64,000 nucleotides of DNA, from the NCBI RefSeq assembly GCF_003600155.1, contig NZ_QWLD01000016.1, forward strand, positions 62,001 through 126,000. Direction: 5' to 3'. This stretch comes from Nesterenkonia muleiensis (GTDB lineage Bacteria; Actinomycetota; Actinomycetes; Actinomycetales; Micrococcaceae). The position numbers and the translations under genes were made by a program. Positions within the stretch are counted from its first letter, which is position 1. Every line of letters starts with the position of its first letter. The notes beneath the pieces were generated by a model. The model saw only the letters and a program-made list of their open reading frames with translations. It had not been told where the DNA came from and did not search any database. Below are positions 52,572-60,491 of the stretch, one piece after another.

Positions 52572-53299
52572 TCACCACCGTCTCCGGAACGCTCCTCGCT
52601 GAGACCATTGACGACCCGACCCTCGTTGACGAAGAGGAAGTGCGCCAGAGCCCCTTCTGGGACTGGGAGTTCGCCTTCGAGGCCTTCCCTGAGATGTTCA
52701 TGGCTTTTTTGCAGGTCACTCTGCTGGTCACCGTTCTCGGCACCATCATCGCCGCAGTGCTGGGTCTGGTCATCGCCATTCTGCTGCGGATACTTCCCAA
52801 ACCACTGGCCTGGATTGTTCGCTGGGTGGCCAACTTCATCCGCATGACGCCCCTGGTGGTCCAGCTGATCTTCGTCTTCTGGACCTTCCTGTGGATGGAC
52901 GCACTGACTGTGGGCATCATTGTCTTCGGGGTGCACTACGCCACCTATATGTCCGAGGTCTATCGGGCCGGCATCGACTCAGTCCCCAAGGGGCAGTGGG
53001 AGGCCACCACTGCCCTGTCGATGTCGGCAGTGCGCACCTGGCGGAAGGTGGTCATCCCCCAAGCGCTGCGCTCCACCGTCCCCTCACTGGGCAACTACGC
53101 CATCTCCATGTTCAAGGACACGCCGTTTCTCCTGGTCATCTCCGTGGCAGAAATGGTGACCGTCGCCGGTGAGATCGGTGCCCCAACATTCCGCTACACC
53201 GAGGTGTTCACCATTGCGGGCCTCATCTTCTTGGCCGCCAGCTACCCCACAGCCGTTCTCGTCAACCGATTGGAGAAGCGTCTTGCCTACGCCCACTGA
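52568..53299 (+). CDS. ehuD: Ectoine/hydroxyectoine-type ABC importer, second permease
   Basis: This 243-residue amino-acid-type permease has a long N-terminal segment (PFWDWEFAFEAFPEMFMAFLQVTLLVTVLG), which is typical of EhuD proteins. It carries the EAA loop QWEATTALSMSAVRTWRKVVIPQALRSTVPSLG and the DTPFLLVISVAEMV stretch. It overlaps ehuC upstream by 4 bp and ehuA downstream by 17 bp. The EAA loop is nearly identical at its start to that of EhuC (QWEATTALSMS), as expected for paired subunits derived from one ancestor. Confidence 0.85.
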   Translation: MITTVSGTLLAETIDDPTLVDEEEVRQSPFWDWEFAFEAFPEMFMAFLQVTLLVTVLGTIIAAVLGLVIAILLRILPKPLAWIVRWVANFIRMTPLVVQLIFVFWTFLWMDALTVGIIVFGVHYATYMSEVYRAGIDSVPKGQWEATTALSMSAVRTWRKVVIPQALRSTVPSLGNYAISMFKDTPFLLVISVAEMVTVAGEIGAPTFRYTEVFTIAGLIFLAASYPTAVLVNRLEKRLAYAH

Positions 53300-54116
53300 C
53301 GCTGCCGGCACTCAGCCGGCCCCTGCCCCGTCGTCGTCATCACCCTCGAACCCGGTGATCGAATTCGTCGACGTCGAGAAGCGCTTCGGCGACAACATCG
53401 TGCTCAAGGACCTCAACTTCCAGGTGGCACGGGGAGAGCGGGTGACCCTCATCGGGCCCTCAGGCTCGGGAAAGACCACTATCCTGCGCCTGGTGATGAC
53501 CCTGGAGGAGCTCACCGGGGGGTATATCTACATCGACGGCCAACCGCTGACCCATGAGAATCGCGACGGCAAGCGGGTGCCGGTGTCCAAGAAGCAGCAG
53601 AAGTCACTGCGCACCCGGATCGGCATGGTCTTCCAGCAGTTCAACCTCTTCCCCAATATGACGGTGCTGGAGAACATCATCGAGGCCCCCGTCCACGTCC
53701 TGGGCCGGCCCAAGAAGGATGCGGTGGCCAAAGCACACTCGCTGCTGGAGCAGGTGGGACTGCCGGATAAGGCCAACGCCCACCCCACCTCCCTCTCCGG
53801 CGGTCAGCAACAGCGGGTGGCGATCGCCCGCGCCCTGGCCATGGACCCGGAGATTCTGCTGCTGGACGAGGTGACCTCCGCCCTGGACCCCGAGGTGGTC
53901 GACGATGTGCTCAACATCCTGCGGGAAGTCGCCGACACCACCAACGTGACCATGCTGATCGTGACCCATGAGATGGGCTTTGCCCGCGATGTCAGCCACA
54001 AAGTCATGATGTTCGACGGCGGGCATGTGATCGAAGAAGGCCGCCCGGAGAAGATCTTCACCAACCCGGATCAGGAACGCACCAAGAAGTTCCTCGGAGC
54101 CGTGCTCGGCGACTGA
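53283..54116 (+). CDS. ehuA: Ectoine/hydroxyectoine-type ABC importer, ATP-binding protein
   Basis: This 277-residue ATPase begins at TTG 53283 (PTPTDAAGTQPAPAPS). GGAGAAG (53272-53278) lies just upstream, and the start is inside the last codons of ehuD. Conserved parts are Walker A GPSGSGKTT, Q-loop VFQQFNLFPNMTV, signature SLSGGQQQRVAIARAL, Walker B EILLLDEVTSALDPE and the switch His in VTHEMGFARDVS. The insert HENRDGKRVPVSKKQQKSL between Walker A and the Q-loop and the GGHVIEEGRPEKIFTNPDQERTKKFL ending are typical of EhuA. A rare start in overlap suggests translational coupling for stoichiometry. Confidence 0.87.
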   Translation: MPTPTDAAGTQPAPAPSSSSPSNPVIEFVDVEKRFGDNIVLKDLNFQVARGERVTLIGPSGSGKTTILRLVMTLEELTGGYIYIDGQPLTHENRDGKRVPVSKKQQKSLRTRIGMVFQQFNLFPNMTVLENIIEAPVHVLGRPKKDAVAKAHSLLEQVGLPDKANAHPTSLSGGQQQRVAIARALAMDPEILLLDEVTSALDPEVVDDVLNILREVADTTNVTMLIVTHEMGFARDVSHKVMMFDGGHVIEEGRPEKIFTNPDQERTKKFLGAVLGD

Positions 54117-54221
54117 GCCGTCCACGGAACCATATCCCGCCACCGCGTACACTAGCTGATGCTAACTGCGCTGCCTTTGTCCGCACTGCCCAATCTCACT
54201 GAGGAATGAGCAACGACACCT

Positions 54222-55505
54222 ATGAGCCTGATCGTTCAGAAGTACGGCGGATCCTCCGTCCAGGACGCCGAATCCATCAAACGCGTCGCCCGGCGCATTG
54301 TGGACACCAAGAAGGCCGGCAACCAAGTAGTGGTGGTGGTCTCCGCCATGGGCGATACCACCGACGATCTGCTGGACCTCGCCGCCGATATCTCCTCAGC
54401 CCCGCCGCTGCGTGAGATGGACATCCTGCTCTCCTCCGGTGAGCGGATGTCCATGGCGCTGCTGGCCATGGCCATCCACGAACTCGGCGAAACAGCCCAG
54501 TCCTTCACCGGCTCCCAGGCTGGGATGATCACTGACGCCATCCACGGCAAAGCCCGCATCATTGAGGTCTCCCCCCAACGGGTCCAAGAGGCTGTCGATG
54601 AGGGACATGTGGGCATCGTCGCCGGTTTCCAGGGCATGAGCCGGGAGTCCAAGGACATCACCACCATGGGCCGCGGCGGCTCCGACACCACCGCTGTGGC
54701 CCTGGCTGCGGCCTTGGGCGCTGATGTCTGCGAGATCTACACCGATGTGGACGGGGTCTTCACCGCCGATCCGCGGGTCGTGCGCACCGCCCGGAAGATC
54801 GACACCATCTCCAGTGAGGACATGCTGGAGATGGCTGCCGCCGGCACCAAAGTGCTCCACCTTCGCAGCGTGGAGTACGCCAGGCGCTTCGGCGTGAAAC
54901 TCCATGTGCGCTCCTCCTTCTCCGACCAGGCCGGCACCTGGGTCATCCCCGACGACTCCGACAAAATCACCATCAAGGAAGGCGAACCCTTGGAACAGCC
55001 CATCATCTCCGGCATCGCCCACGACGCCTCCGAAGGCAAACTGACCATCACCGGTGTTCCGGATGTCCCCGGCAAGGCCGCCGAGATCTTCAACCACATT
55101 GCCGAGGCCGGCATCAACATCGACATGATCGTCCAGGACGTCTCCCTGGAGACCAAGACCACCAACATCTCGTTCACCCTGCCCGGCTCCGACGGCGACA
55201 AGGCCCAGCGCATCCTGCTGGAGCATAAGGACGTCATCGGGTTCACCGGACTGGACTTCGTGCCCCAGGTGGGCAAAGTCTCCCTGGTCGGCGGCGGTAT
55301 GCGCAACCACCCCGGTGTCTCCGCACGGTTCTTCACCGCGCTGCGCGATGCCGGCATCAACATCGGGCTGATTTCCACCTCGGAGATCCGGGTCTCGGTC
55401 ATCACCGACGTGGAGCTGCTGGACAAGGCGGTGCAGGCCATCCACACCGCCTTCGACCTGGACTCGGACGAAGAGGCGAAGGTCTACGCCGGCACCGGTC
55501 GCTAA
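54222..55505 (+). CDS. lysC: Aspartokinase (alpha subunit, with internal beta start)
   Basis: This 427-residue aspartate kinase makes beta-aspartyl phosphate for Lys/Thr/Met/DAP. The kinase domain shows [53 protein letters not shown] and [15 protein letters not shown]. Two ACT domains follow ([53 protein letters not shown]). GAGGAA lies a little far upstream (about 15 nt). An in-frame TTG at 54990 with GGAAGG 6 nt before it aligns with the beta-subunit start of the corynebacterial lysC. The usual downstream asd gene is not here. Confidence 0.95.
   Translation: MSLIVQKYGGSSVQDAESIKRVARRIVDTKKAGNQVVVVVSAMGDTTDDLLDLAADISSAPPLREMDILLSSGERMSMALLAMAIHELGETAQSFTGSQAGMITDAIHGKARIIEVSPQRVQEAVDEGHVGIVAGFQGMSRESKDITTMGRGGSDTTAVALAAALGADVCEIYTDVDGVFTADPRVVRTARKIDTISSEDMLEMAAAGTKVLHLRSVEYARRFGVKLHVRSSFSDQAGTWVIPDDSDKITIKEGEPLEQPIISGIAHDASEGKLTITGVPDVPGKAAEIFNHIAEAGINIDMIVQDVSLETKTTNISFTLPGSDGDKAQRILLEHKDVIGFTGLDFVPQVGKVSLVGGGMRNHPGVSARFFTALRDAGINIGLISTSEIRVSVITDVELLDKAVQAIHTAFDLDSDEEAKVYAGTGR
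54990..55505 (+). CDS. lysC: Aspartokinase beta subunit from an internal in-frame start
   Basis: TTG 54990 (codon 257, [17 protein letters not shown]) has GGAAGG at 54978-54983. It would give a 171-residue polypeptide made only of the two regulatory ACT domains. The alpha2-beta2 aspartokinases of corynebacteria and bacilli use the same arrangement, and the Corynebacterium beta start (MEEAVLTG) aligns with this Leu. This is a prediction from position and ribosome site, not a separate gene. Confidence 0.55.
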   Translation: MEQPIISGIAHDASEGKLTITGVPDVPGKAAEIFNHIAEAGINIDMIVQDVSLETKTTNISFTLPGSDGDKAQRILLEHKDVIGFTGLDFVPQVGKVSLVGGGMRNHPGVSARFFTALRDAGINIGLISTSEIRVSVITDVELLDKAVQAIHTAFDLDSDEEAKVYAGTGR

Positions 55506-55600
55506 CCCCCGATGCGCTGAATGCTGCTGTTCCTGGCTTAAACGGTCGATTGTGGGCCTCTTCTGCGAAGGAACAGCCGCACTCAGCGAGGTTGCCGGCA

Positions 55601-55658
55601 CCCTCAGCAACGACTGAGGGCGACAGGCTCCCGGTCGGGGGACTCCTGCCGCCCTCAG
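55601..55658. terminator. Overlapping hairpins between convergent lysC and the 55709 gene
   Basis: CTGAGGG (55614-55620) can pair either with CCCTCAG just upstream (55601-55607) or, extended to CTGAGGGCG, with CGCCCTCAG downstream (55650-55658). The two hairpins exclude each other. Lying between convergent genes they probably act as a bidirectional terminator. Confidence 0.6.
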
Positions 55659-55708
55659 TTTCAGGTGCGAGTCAACACTTTTCAGTGTAGCGTCCCATCA
55701 GCGAAACG

Positions 55709-56659
55709 TCAGCTGTTTCCAGGGTTTGGCATCAAGTCTGAGCACTGGCCGTACGCGAAGGCAACGTCCTCGATGCGGTCGAGTTCGGCAAGAATCCGCC
55801 CCCGGAGGGCATTGGCCTCTTCTGCGAAGCCGCGCTGAGCCCGTGCATACTGCGCACGGCCGGCAGGACTCTCGATCCGCACCGGCTCATACCCCCACTG
55901 GCGCAGATCATACGGTGAAGCACGCATATCCAGCTCACGGATCCGCCAGGCGAGGTCAAAGCACTCCAGCAGCAGGTCACTGCCCACAACAGGCACCAGT
56001 TTGTAGGCCCATTTGTAGAGATCCATATTGGCGTGCAGGCATCCCGGCTGCTCCAGCTCAGCCTGCGTCTCACGGCTGGGCTGCAGAGAGTTGAGCTGCC
56101 GCGCCGAAGGCGTATAGAACCGAAACGCATCGAAGTGAGTGCACCGGATGTTCAGCGAGTCGACCACCTCGTCAGTTCCCTCAGGGCCCAGACGCAGCGG
56201 AACTTGATCGTGACGCTGTCCGTGGTCAGCTGCGCGGTAGACCATGGCCCATTCGTGCAGCCCGAAACAGCCCAGCTGAGCCGGACGCGCGGCGGTGGCA
56301 CTGAGCAAGCGGCGCGCAAAGCCGATGATCGGGGCCCGCTCCGTGCGGAATCGATCCACATCCACCGCTGCCCCACCTGCTGGGCTGCCGTCGGGCACAG
56401 TGACGTAGAACCTCCTGCCGACCCAGTCCGATGCACCCATGCCCTGCAGAACGTATCCTGCACCGGGATGCCAGCGCGCCAGCCGGCCAGGTGTGAAGGA
56501 GTAGTAGGTGAAGAGAAAGTCCTCCACCGGGTGCTTCACCCCGGCGTGGCGCCGCTCCAGAAAGCCCTCCGTGTAGGCGCGAACCGCCCGGTGGTGCGCG
56601 GCGGCTCGCTCACCGTGCTCCTCCGCGGAGATCAGGGTCGGGGCAGCAGGCGCAGACAT
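55709..56659 (-). CDS. Conserved actinobacterial protein often labelled 3-methyladenine DNA glycosylase
   Basis: I chose ATG 56659 (MSAPAAPTLISAEEHGERAAAHHRAV) because family members begin about there; GTG 56716 or ATG 56707 would extend it by 16-19 residues. The roughly 316-residue product has the family landmarks ERRHAGVKHPVEDFLFTYYSFTPGRLARWHPG, LGCFGLHEWAMVYR, RCTHFDAFRFYTP and PGCLHANMDLYKWAYKL. I see no HhH-GPD or AAG catalytic pattern, so the glycosylase label is doubtful. Conserved His, Cys and Asp residues suggest a metal site. It follows an oxidoreductase gene on the same strand with about 60 bp between. Confidence 0.8.
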   Translation of the reverse strand: MSAPAAPTLISAEEHGERAAAHHRAVRAYTEGFLERRHAGVKHPVEDFLFTYYSFTPGRLARWHPGAGYVLQGMGASDWVGRRFYVTVPDGSPAGGAAVDVDRFRTERAPIIGFARRLLSATAARPAQLGCFGLHEWAMVYRAADHGQRHDQVPLRLGPEGTDEVVDSLNIRCTHFDAFRFYTPSARQLNSLQPSRETQAELEQPGCLHANMDLYKWAYKLVPVVGSDLLLECFDLAWRIRELDMRASPYDLRQWGYEPVRIESPAGRAQYARAQRGFAEEANALRGRILAELDRIEDVAFAYGQCSDLMPNPGNS

Positions 56660-56719
56660 AGCGGATCCAGGATACCGGGGAGGGGAGCCCAGCGCACTGG
56701 CCGCCATGGAGTTCACGTC

Positions 56720-57373
56720 TCAGACGCCGGCCAGCACCCGCTGGCACTGCTCCAGCAGTCCTGTCATCTGCTCAGCGGTGTGGCGACCGTTGAAGATCTC
56801 AGTTCCGTTCTCAAAAGCCTTGCCTGCTGAGAGCGCTCCGGCGTCCACGGCATCGTAGCCGAGCGAGTCGATGAAGGCGGCCACCAGCTGCTTGGCGTCG
56901 TCGTCATCTGCGGCCAATGCCAGCGCACGCCGTCCCGGGGTACCCGCCGGGTGGGAGTCGACCTCCAGATCCCCGTAGCCAATGTGGTTCAGGGTCTTGA
57001 CCAGGCGCACATCACCGAAGAAGTCTGCCACGACCTCCGAGGTTGAGCGGCCAGACTCGAACTCCTGCATCACCCCGTCCACCGGCGCCCAGTAGTTCAT
57101 GGTGTCGATGACTACGTGGCCCTGAAGAACCTCGGTGTCGATGCTGCGGTATTTGTGCAGCGGTACGGCGACCACGATGATGTCCGAGCCACGCAGCTGA
57201 TCCTTGTCCACGGCTTCTGCGCCGGGGACGATGACCTCGGTGAGCAACTTGATCTCATCAGCCGGCTTGTCAGTGGCGATCCGCACTCTATGCCCGGCAC
57301 GGACGGCCTGCCTGCCGACAGCTGTGCCGACACGTCCGGCTCCCAGAATGCCGATGCTGAGCTGCTGGGTCAC
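56720..57373 (-). CDS. NADPH-dependent F420 reductase-like/NAD(P)-binding oxidoreductase
   Basis: This 217-residue Rossmann protein of the F420_oxidored family shows the N-terminal IGILGAGRVGTAVGRQAVRAGHRV, SDIIVVAVPLHKY, VVIDTMNYWAPVDG, TLNHIGYGDLE and ALAADDDDAKQLVAAFIDSLGYDAVDAG. The GTG start at 57373 has AAAGGGGAT upstream. Relatives transfer hydride between NADPH and F420 or reduce small substrates; the exact acceptor is not clear. The protein is shorter than ketoacid reductoisomerases and lacks a C-terminal helical domain. It may be co-transcribed with the downstream conserved gene. Confidence 0.82.
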   Translation of the reverse strand: MTQQLSIGILGAGRVGTAVGRQAVRAGHRVRIATDKPADEIKLLTEVIVPGAEAVDKDQLRGSDIIVVAVPLHKYRSIDTEVLQGHVVIDTMNYWAPVDGVMQEFESGRSTSEVVADFFGDVRLVKTLNHIGYGDLEVDSHPAGTPGRRALALAADDDDAKQLVAAFIDSLGYDAVDAGALSAGKAFENGTEIFNGRHTAEQMTGLLEQCQRVLAGV

Positions 57374-57654
57374 GAGGATCCCCTTTCGCTGCGTGTTTCA
57401 AATTTGAATTACCAACCCCTGCAACGCTGCTTTGCTCCTACCTCTTCCCAGCGATGACCCGCTGTGGTCAATGCCACTCCAGTCCGCACCCTGCTCCACT
57501 CGCCCCGCGATCCCTTGCTCCAGGCTGGTCGCGCACCGTCAGTTCATCCGTCAAATCTCGGCGCTACACCGCCCCAGCCGGCCTGGATAACGACGATATT
57601 CGCCGGATCGTTGCGGAGACTTGCATTCGGTCGCTAATTTGCTAGCATACTCGC

Positions 57655-57813
57655 ATGAGCGAGAAGAAGACCCAGTTCAATGTCTACCTCCCCCCGGAGC
57701 TGGTCCGGGCGGTCAAGCACCGCTGCATCGACGAAGGGCTGTCCCTCTCCGCGTTTGTGGAGCGCATCCTCACCGACTACATAGAGTCCGCGAGCAAGGA
57801 GGAGAAAAAATGA
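57655..57813 (+). CDS. Small ribbon-helix-helix (CopG/Arc-like) protein
   Basis: This 52-residue protein (ATG 57655 to TGA 57813) begins MSEKKTQFNVYLPPELVRAV and continues KHRCIDEGLSLSAFVERILTDY. It is a basic N-terminal beta-strand (TQFNVYLP) followed by two helices with a Gly-Leu-Ser turn, the exact RHH pattern. A C-terminal EEKK tail ends it. It overlaps the next gene by 4 bp (ATGA), so the two are coupled. It probably binds the AT-richer region just upstream (CTAATTTGCTAGCATAC), which would make it an autorepressor; it could also be an antitoxin-like partner, though the neighbour is not a known toxin. Confidence 0.75.
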   Translation: MSEKKTQFNVYLPPELVRAVKHRCIDEGLSLSAFVERILTDYIESASKEEKK

Positions 57814-58580
57814 CAAAGACGCCGGTCCCCACTCTCACCGTCCAACCGATCCATTTCACCTCCGAATACGTCACATGGAAGCAGTTCTACCTGCAGCTCG
57901 GACTGCGCGAGACAGAAGCCGATGACCCCATGACCACCATCCTGGCGGCTGATTCCGGCCAGCTGATGCTCGGCGAGGTTCCTGAGGACAGCCATCTCAA
58001 CGGGATCCGTCTTGTGGAGTTCACCGTTGACGACCTCGATGTCTACGCTTCGGCGTTGGAAGCCGCCGGCACTGAGGTGAACCGCGTCGAGCTCACCCAT
58101 GATCGCAACACCATTGCCGTGGACCTCCCGCAGGGCAGGGTTCACATCGGAGAGTCCGCTGTCAGCGCCGGGACCGCACGGTTCGACCCCACCGGGCTCA
58201 GCATCGGCGCCCTGCTCTACACCCCTGCTGAGACTGTCACCATTGGAGCCCATGCACTGGCACCCTATGGGCTGACACCGAGGATCGCCAGCAACAATGG
58301 CGGCTGGACTGACCTGATCGGCCACGGCGTGTTCGCCTTCCACGAGGGCACACTCAGGACCGTGGACAACGATGCGCCCTACCAGCCAGTCATCAGCCTC
58401 TTTGCAGAGACCGGCGACGTCGAGAAGTACATGGCCGAGCTTCAGCCCCGCGGAGTCGAGGTCTCCCTCATCGATGAGGCCTACGGCCGGACACTGAACA
58501 TCACCCAGCCTGACGGCGGCATCCTCACCGTCAATGAGAGCCAGCAGGACCTCTACGGCTACCACCGTCTGGATCCATGA
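57810..58580 (+). CDS. VOC-superfamily (glyoxalase/bleomycin-resistance-like) protein
   Basis: This 256-residue protein starts at the ATG overlapping the RHH gene. It has two VOC-type halves: QPIHFTSEYVTWKQFYLQLGLRETE with VEFTVDDLDVYASALEAAGTEVNRVEL, and a degenerate second half with LIGHGVFAFHEGTLRTV and FAETGDVEKYMAELQPRGVEVSLID ending TLNITQPDGGILTVNE. The His/Glu metal ligands of active glyoxalases are only partly recognisable, so it may bind rather than convert a small molecule. Pairing with an RHH regulator is unusual; a drug- or electrophile-response module is one guess. Confidence 0.75.
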   Translation: MTKTPVPTLTVQPIHFTSEYVTWKQFYLQLGLRETEADDPMTTILAADSGQLMLGEVPEDSHLNGIRLVEFTVDDLDVYASALEAAGTEVNRVELTHDRNTIAVDLPQGRVHIGESAVSAGTARFDPTGLSIGALLYTPAETVTIGAHALAPYGLTPRIASNNGGWTDLIGHGVFAFHEGTLRTVDNDAPYQPVISLFAETGDVEKYMAELQPRGVEVSLIDEAYGRTLNITQPDGGILTVNESQQDLYGYHRLDP

Positions 58581-58616
58581 CCACCGAGATGCTCTTGATC
58601 CGGTCAACGCCCCCAG

Positions 58617-59249
58617 CTATGCCGCCTCATGGAAGGCATCGGCAGCGACCCGGACGCTGAGGAATCCCAATACCGCGCCGGTGACGGCGTCGAGCGTGCG
58701 CCGTACCGAACGGCGCTGCCACCAGGCCGCTGCCTGATCCACCAGCACGGCGATAACCAGCAGCGGCAGAGTGCCCAACACCGGCAGGGTCATCGTCAGC
58801 AGCACCAGCGCCCAGAAGTCCATCCCCGGCGTCATGAACTGCGGGAACAGCGCAAGGAAGAACATCAGCACCTGGGGATTGGTGAGATTCGTCAGATACC
58901 CCTGCAGGAAACCTCGCCTCTTCATCGCAGCCGGTGGCAGCGCCGGCCGCGCATACTCGCCCTTCCACGCCGAGCGCAGCGACTGGAAAGCCAGCCAGGC
59001 AAGATACACCGCCCCGACCCAGCGGATGACCTGCAGTGCGGTCTGCGACTGCGCCACGATGATCCCGAGTCCCACGGCGGCGAGCACAGCCTGTGTGCTT
59101 CCGGCGAAAAACACTCCCATTGCGGTGGCAAGCCCGCCACGCCGCCCGCCCATCAGCGAATTCTTCAGCACCACGGCTGTATCCGCTCCGGGCGTCAGCG
59201 CCACAGCAATCGCAACCGCCACAAAACTGAGGTACAGGCTCCACTCCAT
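58617..59249 (-). CDS. LysE/RhtB-family exporter
   Basis: This 210-residue membrane protein has six hydrophobic segments, the N-terminal SFVAVAIAVALTPGADTAVVLKNSLMGGRRGGLATAMGV motif of LysE translocators, LQVIRWVGAVYLAWLAFQSLRSA and GFLQGYLTNLTNPQVLMFFLALFPQF. It exports amino acids or related metabolites. ATG 59249 is preferred to GTG 59255. It is convergent with the VOC gene (36 bp apart). Proximity to lysC may be chance, since another 3.7 kb separates them. Confidence 0.85.
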   Translation of the reverse strand: MEWSLYLSFVAVAIAVALTPGADTAVVLKNSLMGGRRGGLATAMGVFFAGSTQAVLAAVGLGIIVAQSQTALQVIRWVGAVYLAWLAFQSLRSAWKGEYARPALPPAAMKRRGFLQGYLTNLTNPQVLMFFLALFPQFMTPGMDFWALVLLTMTLPVLGTLPLLVIAVLVDQAAAWWQRRSVRRTLDAVTGAVLGFLSVRVAADAFHEAA

Positions 59250-59432
59250 GAACACCAGTATCCACTGGTTCGCTCCATTGCGGTTCAGCCATCAGGCCCG
59301 CGTTGGGTGATCCGGTCTCCATGGGGTGCTGATAGCCCAACAATGCCCTGAAAACCCATAACGGCGCGGAAGAGGTGGTCCAGGTAGGATTGTGAACCGG
59401 TCCGAACTGAACATCAGCCCCAGGAGACATAC

Positions 59433-59687
59433 GTGCCTACGATCCTCGTCGAGGTCATGCCCAAGCCCGAGATCCTCGACCCGCAGGGCAAGGCCATCGC
59501 CAACGCACTGCCCCACCTCGGCTTCACCGGCTTCTCCGGAGTCCGCCAGGGCAAGCGCTTTGAACTGACCGTCGAGGGCGAGGTCACCGAGGAGATCCTC
59601 GACTCCGCCCGCACCGCCGCCGCGGAGATGCTCTCCAATCCGGTGATCGAAGACGTGGTCTCGGTGACCGTGGCCGAGGACCTGTAA
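59433..59687 (+). CDS. purS: Phosphoribosylformylglycinamidine synthase, PurS subunit
   Basis: This 84-residue protein (GTG 59433 after CAGGAGA) reads TILVEVMPKPEILDPQGKAIANALPHLGF, then VRQGKRFELTVEG, the usual PurS fold. It assembles with PurQ and PurL into the FGAM synthetase of Gram-positive bacteria, channelling ammonia. It is the first gene of the purSQL operon, with 6 bp to purQ. Confidence 0.94.
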   Translation: MPTILVEVMPKPEILDPQGKAIANALPHLGFTGFSGVRQGKRFELTVEGEVTEEILDSARTAAAEMLSNPVIEDVVSVTVAEDL

Positions 59688-59693
59688 GCGGCG

Positions 59694-60491
59694 ATGAGCA
59701 CCGAAACCCCTCTCATCGGCGATATCAGCGCCACACCAGCACAACCGCTCGACGGCGCCCGCATCGGCGTGGTCACCTTCCCCGGCACACTGGATGACCG
59801 CGACGCCGCCCGCGCGGTCAGGCTCGGCGGCGGAACCCCGGTCCCGCTGTGGCACGACGAGAGGTCCCTGCGCGGGGTGGATGCGGTCATCCTGCCCGGC
59901 GGGTTCAGCTACGGTGACTATCTGCGCGCCGGTGCCATCGCCCGTTTCGCTCCGGTGATGGACACGATCGTCAGGGCCGCCGGTGCTGGCTCCTCAGGCC
60001 CCGGAGCGGCGTCGTCCTCTGCCCTGCCGGTGCTGGGTATCTGCAACGGCTTCCAGATCCTCACCGAAGCCCACCTGCTGCCCGGCTCGATGATCAAGAA
60101 CGACCACCTGAAGTTCATCTGCACCGACCAGGTGCTGCGGGTGGAGAACACCAGCACCGCCTGGACCAGCCAGTTCACAGATGATGAGCTGATCACCGTC
60201 CCCATGAAGAACCAGGACGGCCAGTACGTCGCCGACAGCGCCACTCTCCAGACGCTCGAGGATGAGGGCCGGGTGGTCTTCCGCTATGTGGGCGAGAGCC
60301 CCAACGGCTCACGCAACAACATCGCCGGGATCAGCAACGAGCGCGGCAATGTGGTGGGCCTGATGCCGCACCCCGAGCACGCGGTGGAGGCCGGCTACGG
60401 GCCCGACGACGCCACCGGTCTGCGCGAGGGCACCGATGGGCTGACCGTCTTCACCTCGGTGATCTCATCACTGGCAGGAGGGGCAGCATGA
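59694..60491 (+). CDS. purQ: Phosphoribosylformylglycinamidine synthase, PurQ glutaminase subunit
   Basis: This 265-residue class I glutamine amidotransferase has nucleophile Cys117 in LGICNGFQ and the His226/Glu228 dyad in MPHPEHAVE, with [14 protein letters not shown] for substrate. A 13-residue Gly/Ala/Ser stretch ([13 protein letters not shown]) before the active-site strand is an insertion, and the N-terminus carries a 20-residue extension before [12 protein letters not shown]. It supplies ammonia to PurL. It overlaps purL by 4 bp. Confidence 0.94.
   Translation: MSTETPLIGDISATPAQPLDGARIGVVTFPGTLDDRDAARAVRLGGGTPVPLWHDERSLRGVDAVILPGGFSYGDYLRAGAIARFAPVMDTIVRAAGAGSSGPGAASSSALPVLGICNGFQILTEAHLLPGSMIKNDHLKFICTDQVLRVENTSTAWTSQFTDDELITVPMKNQDGQYVADSATLQTLEDEGRVVFRYVGESPNGSRNNIAGISNERGNVVGLMPHPEHAVEAGYGPDDATGLREGTDGLTVFTSVISSLAGGAA

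Noticed and set aside
54206-54415. Small gene starting at ATG 54206 before lysC
   Set aside because: It overlaps lysC in another frame and its product is an arginine/glycine-rich shadow; only the GAGGAA near it is useful, as part of the lysC leader.
55709-56659. 3-methyladenine DNA glycosylase function
   Set aside because: This is only the usual database label of the family; no HhH-GPD, Cys/Asp catalytic motif or AAG fold signature is visible, so I give no gene name.
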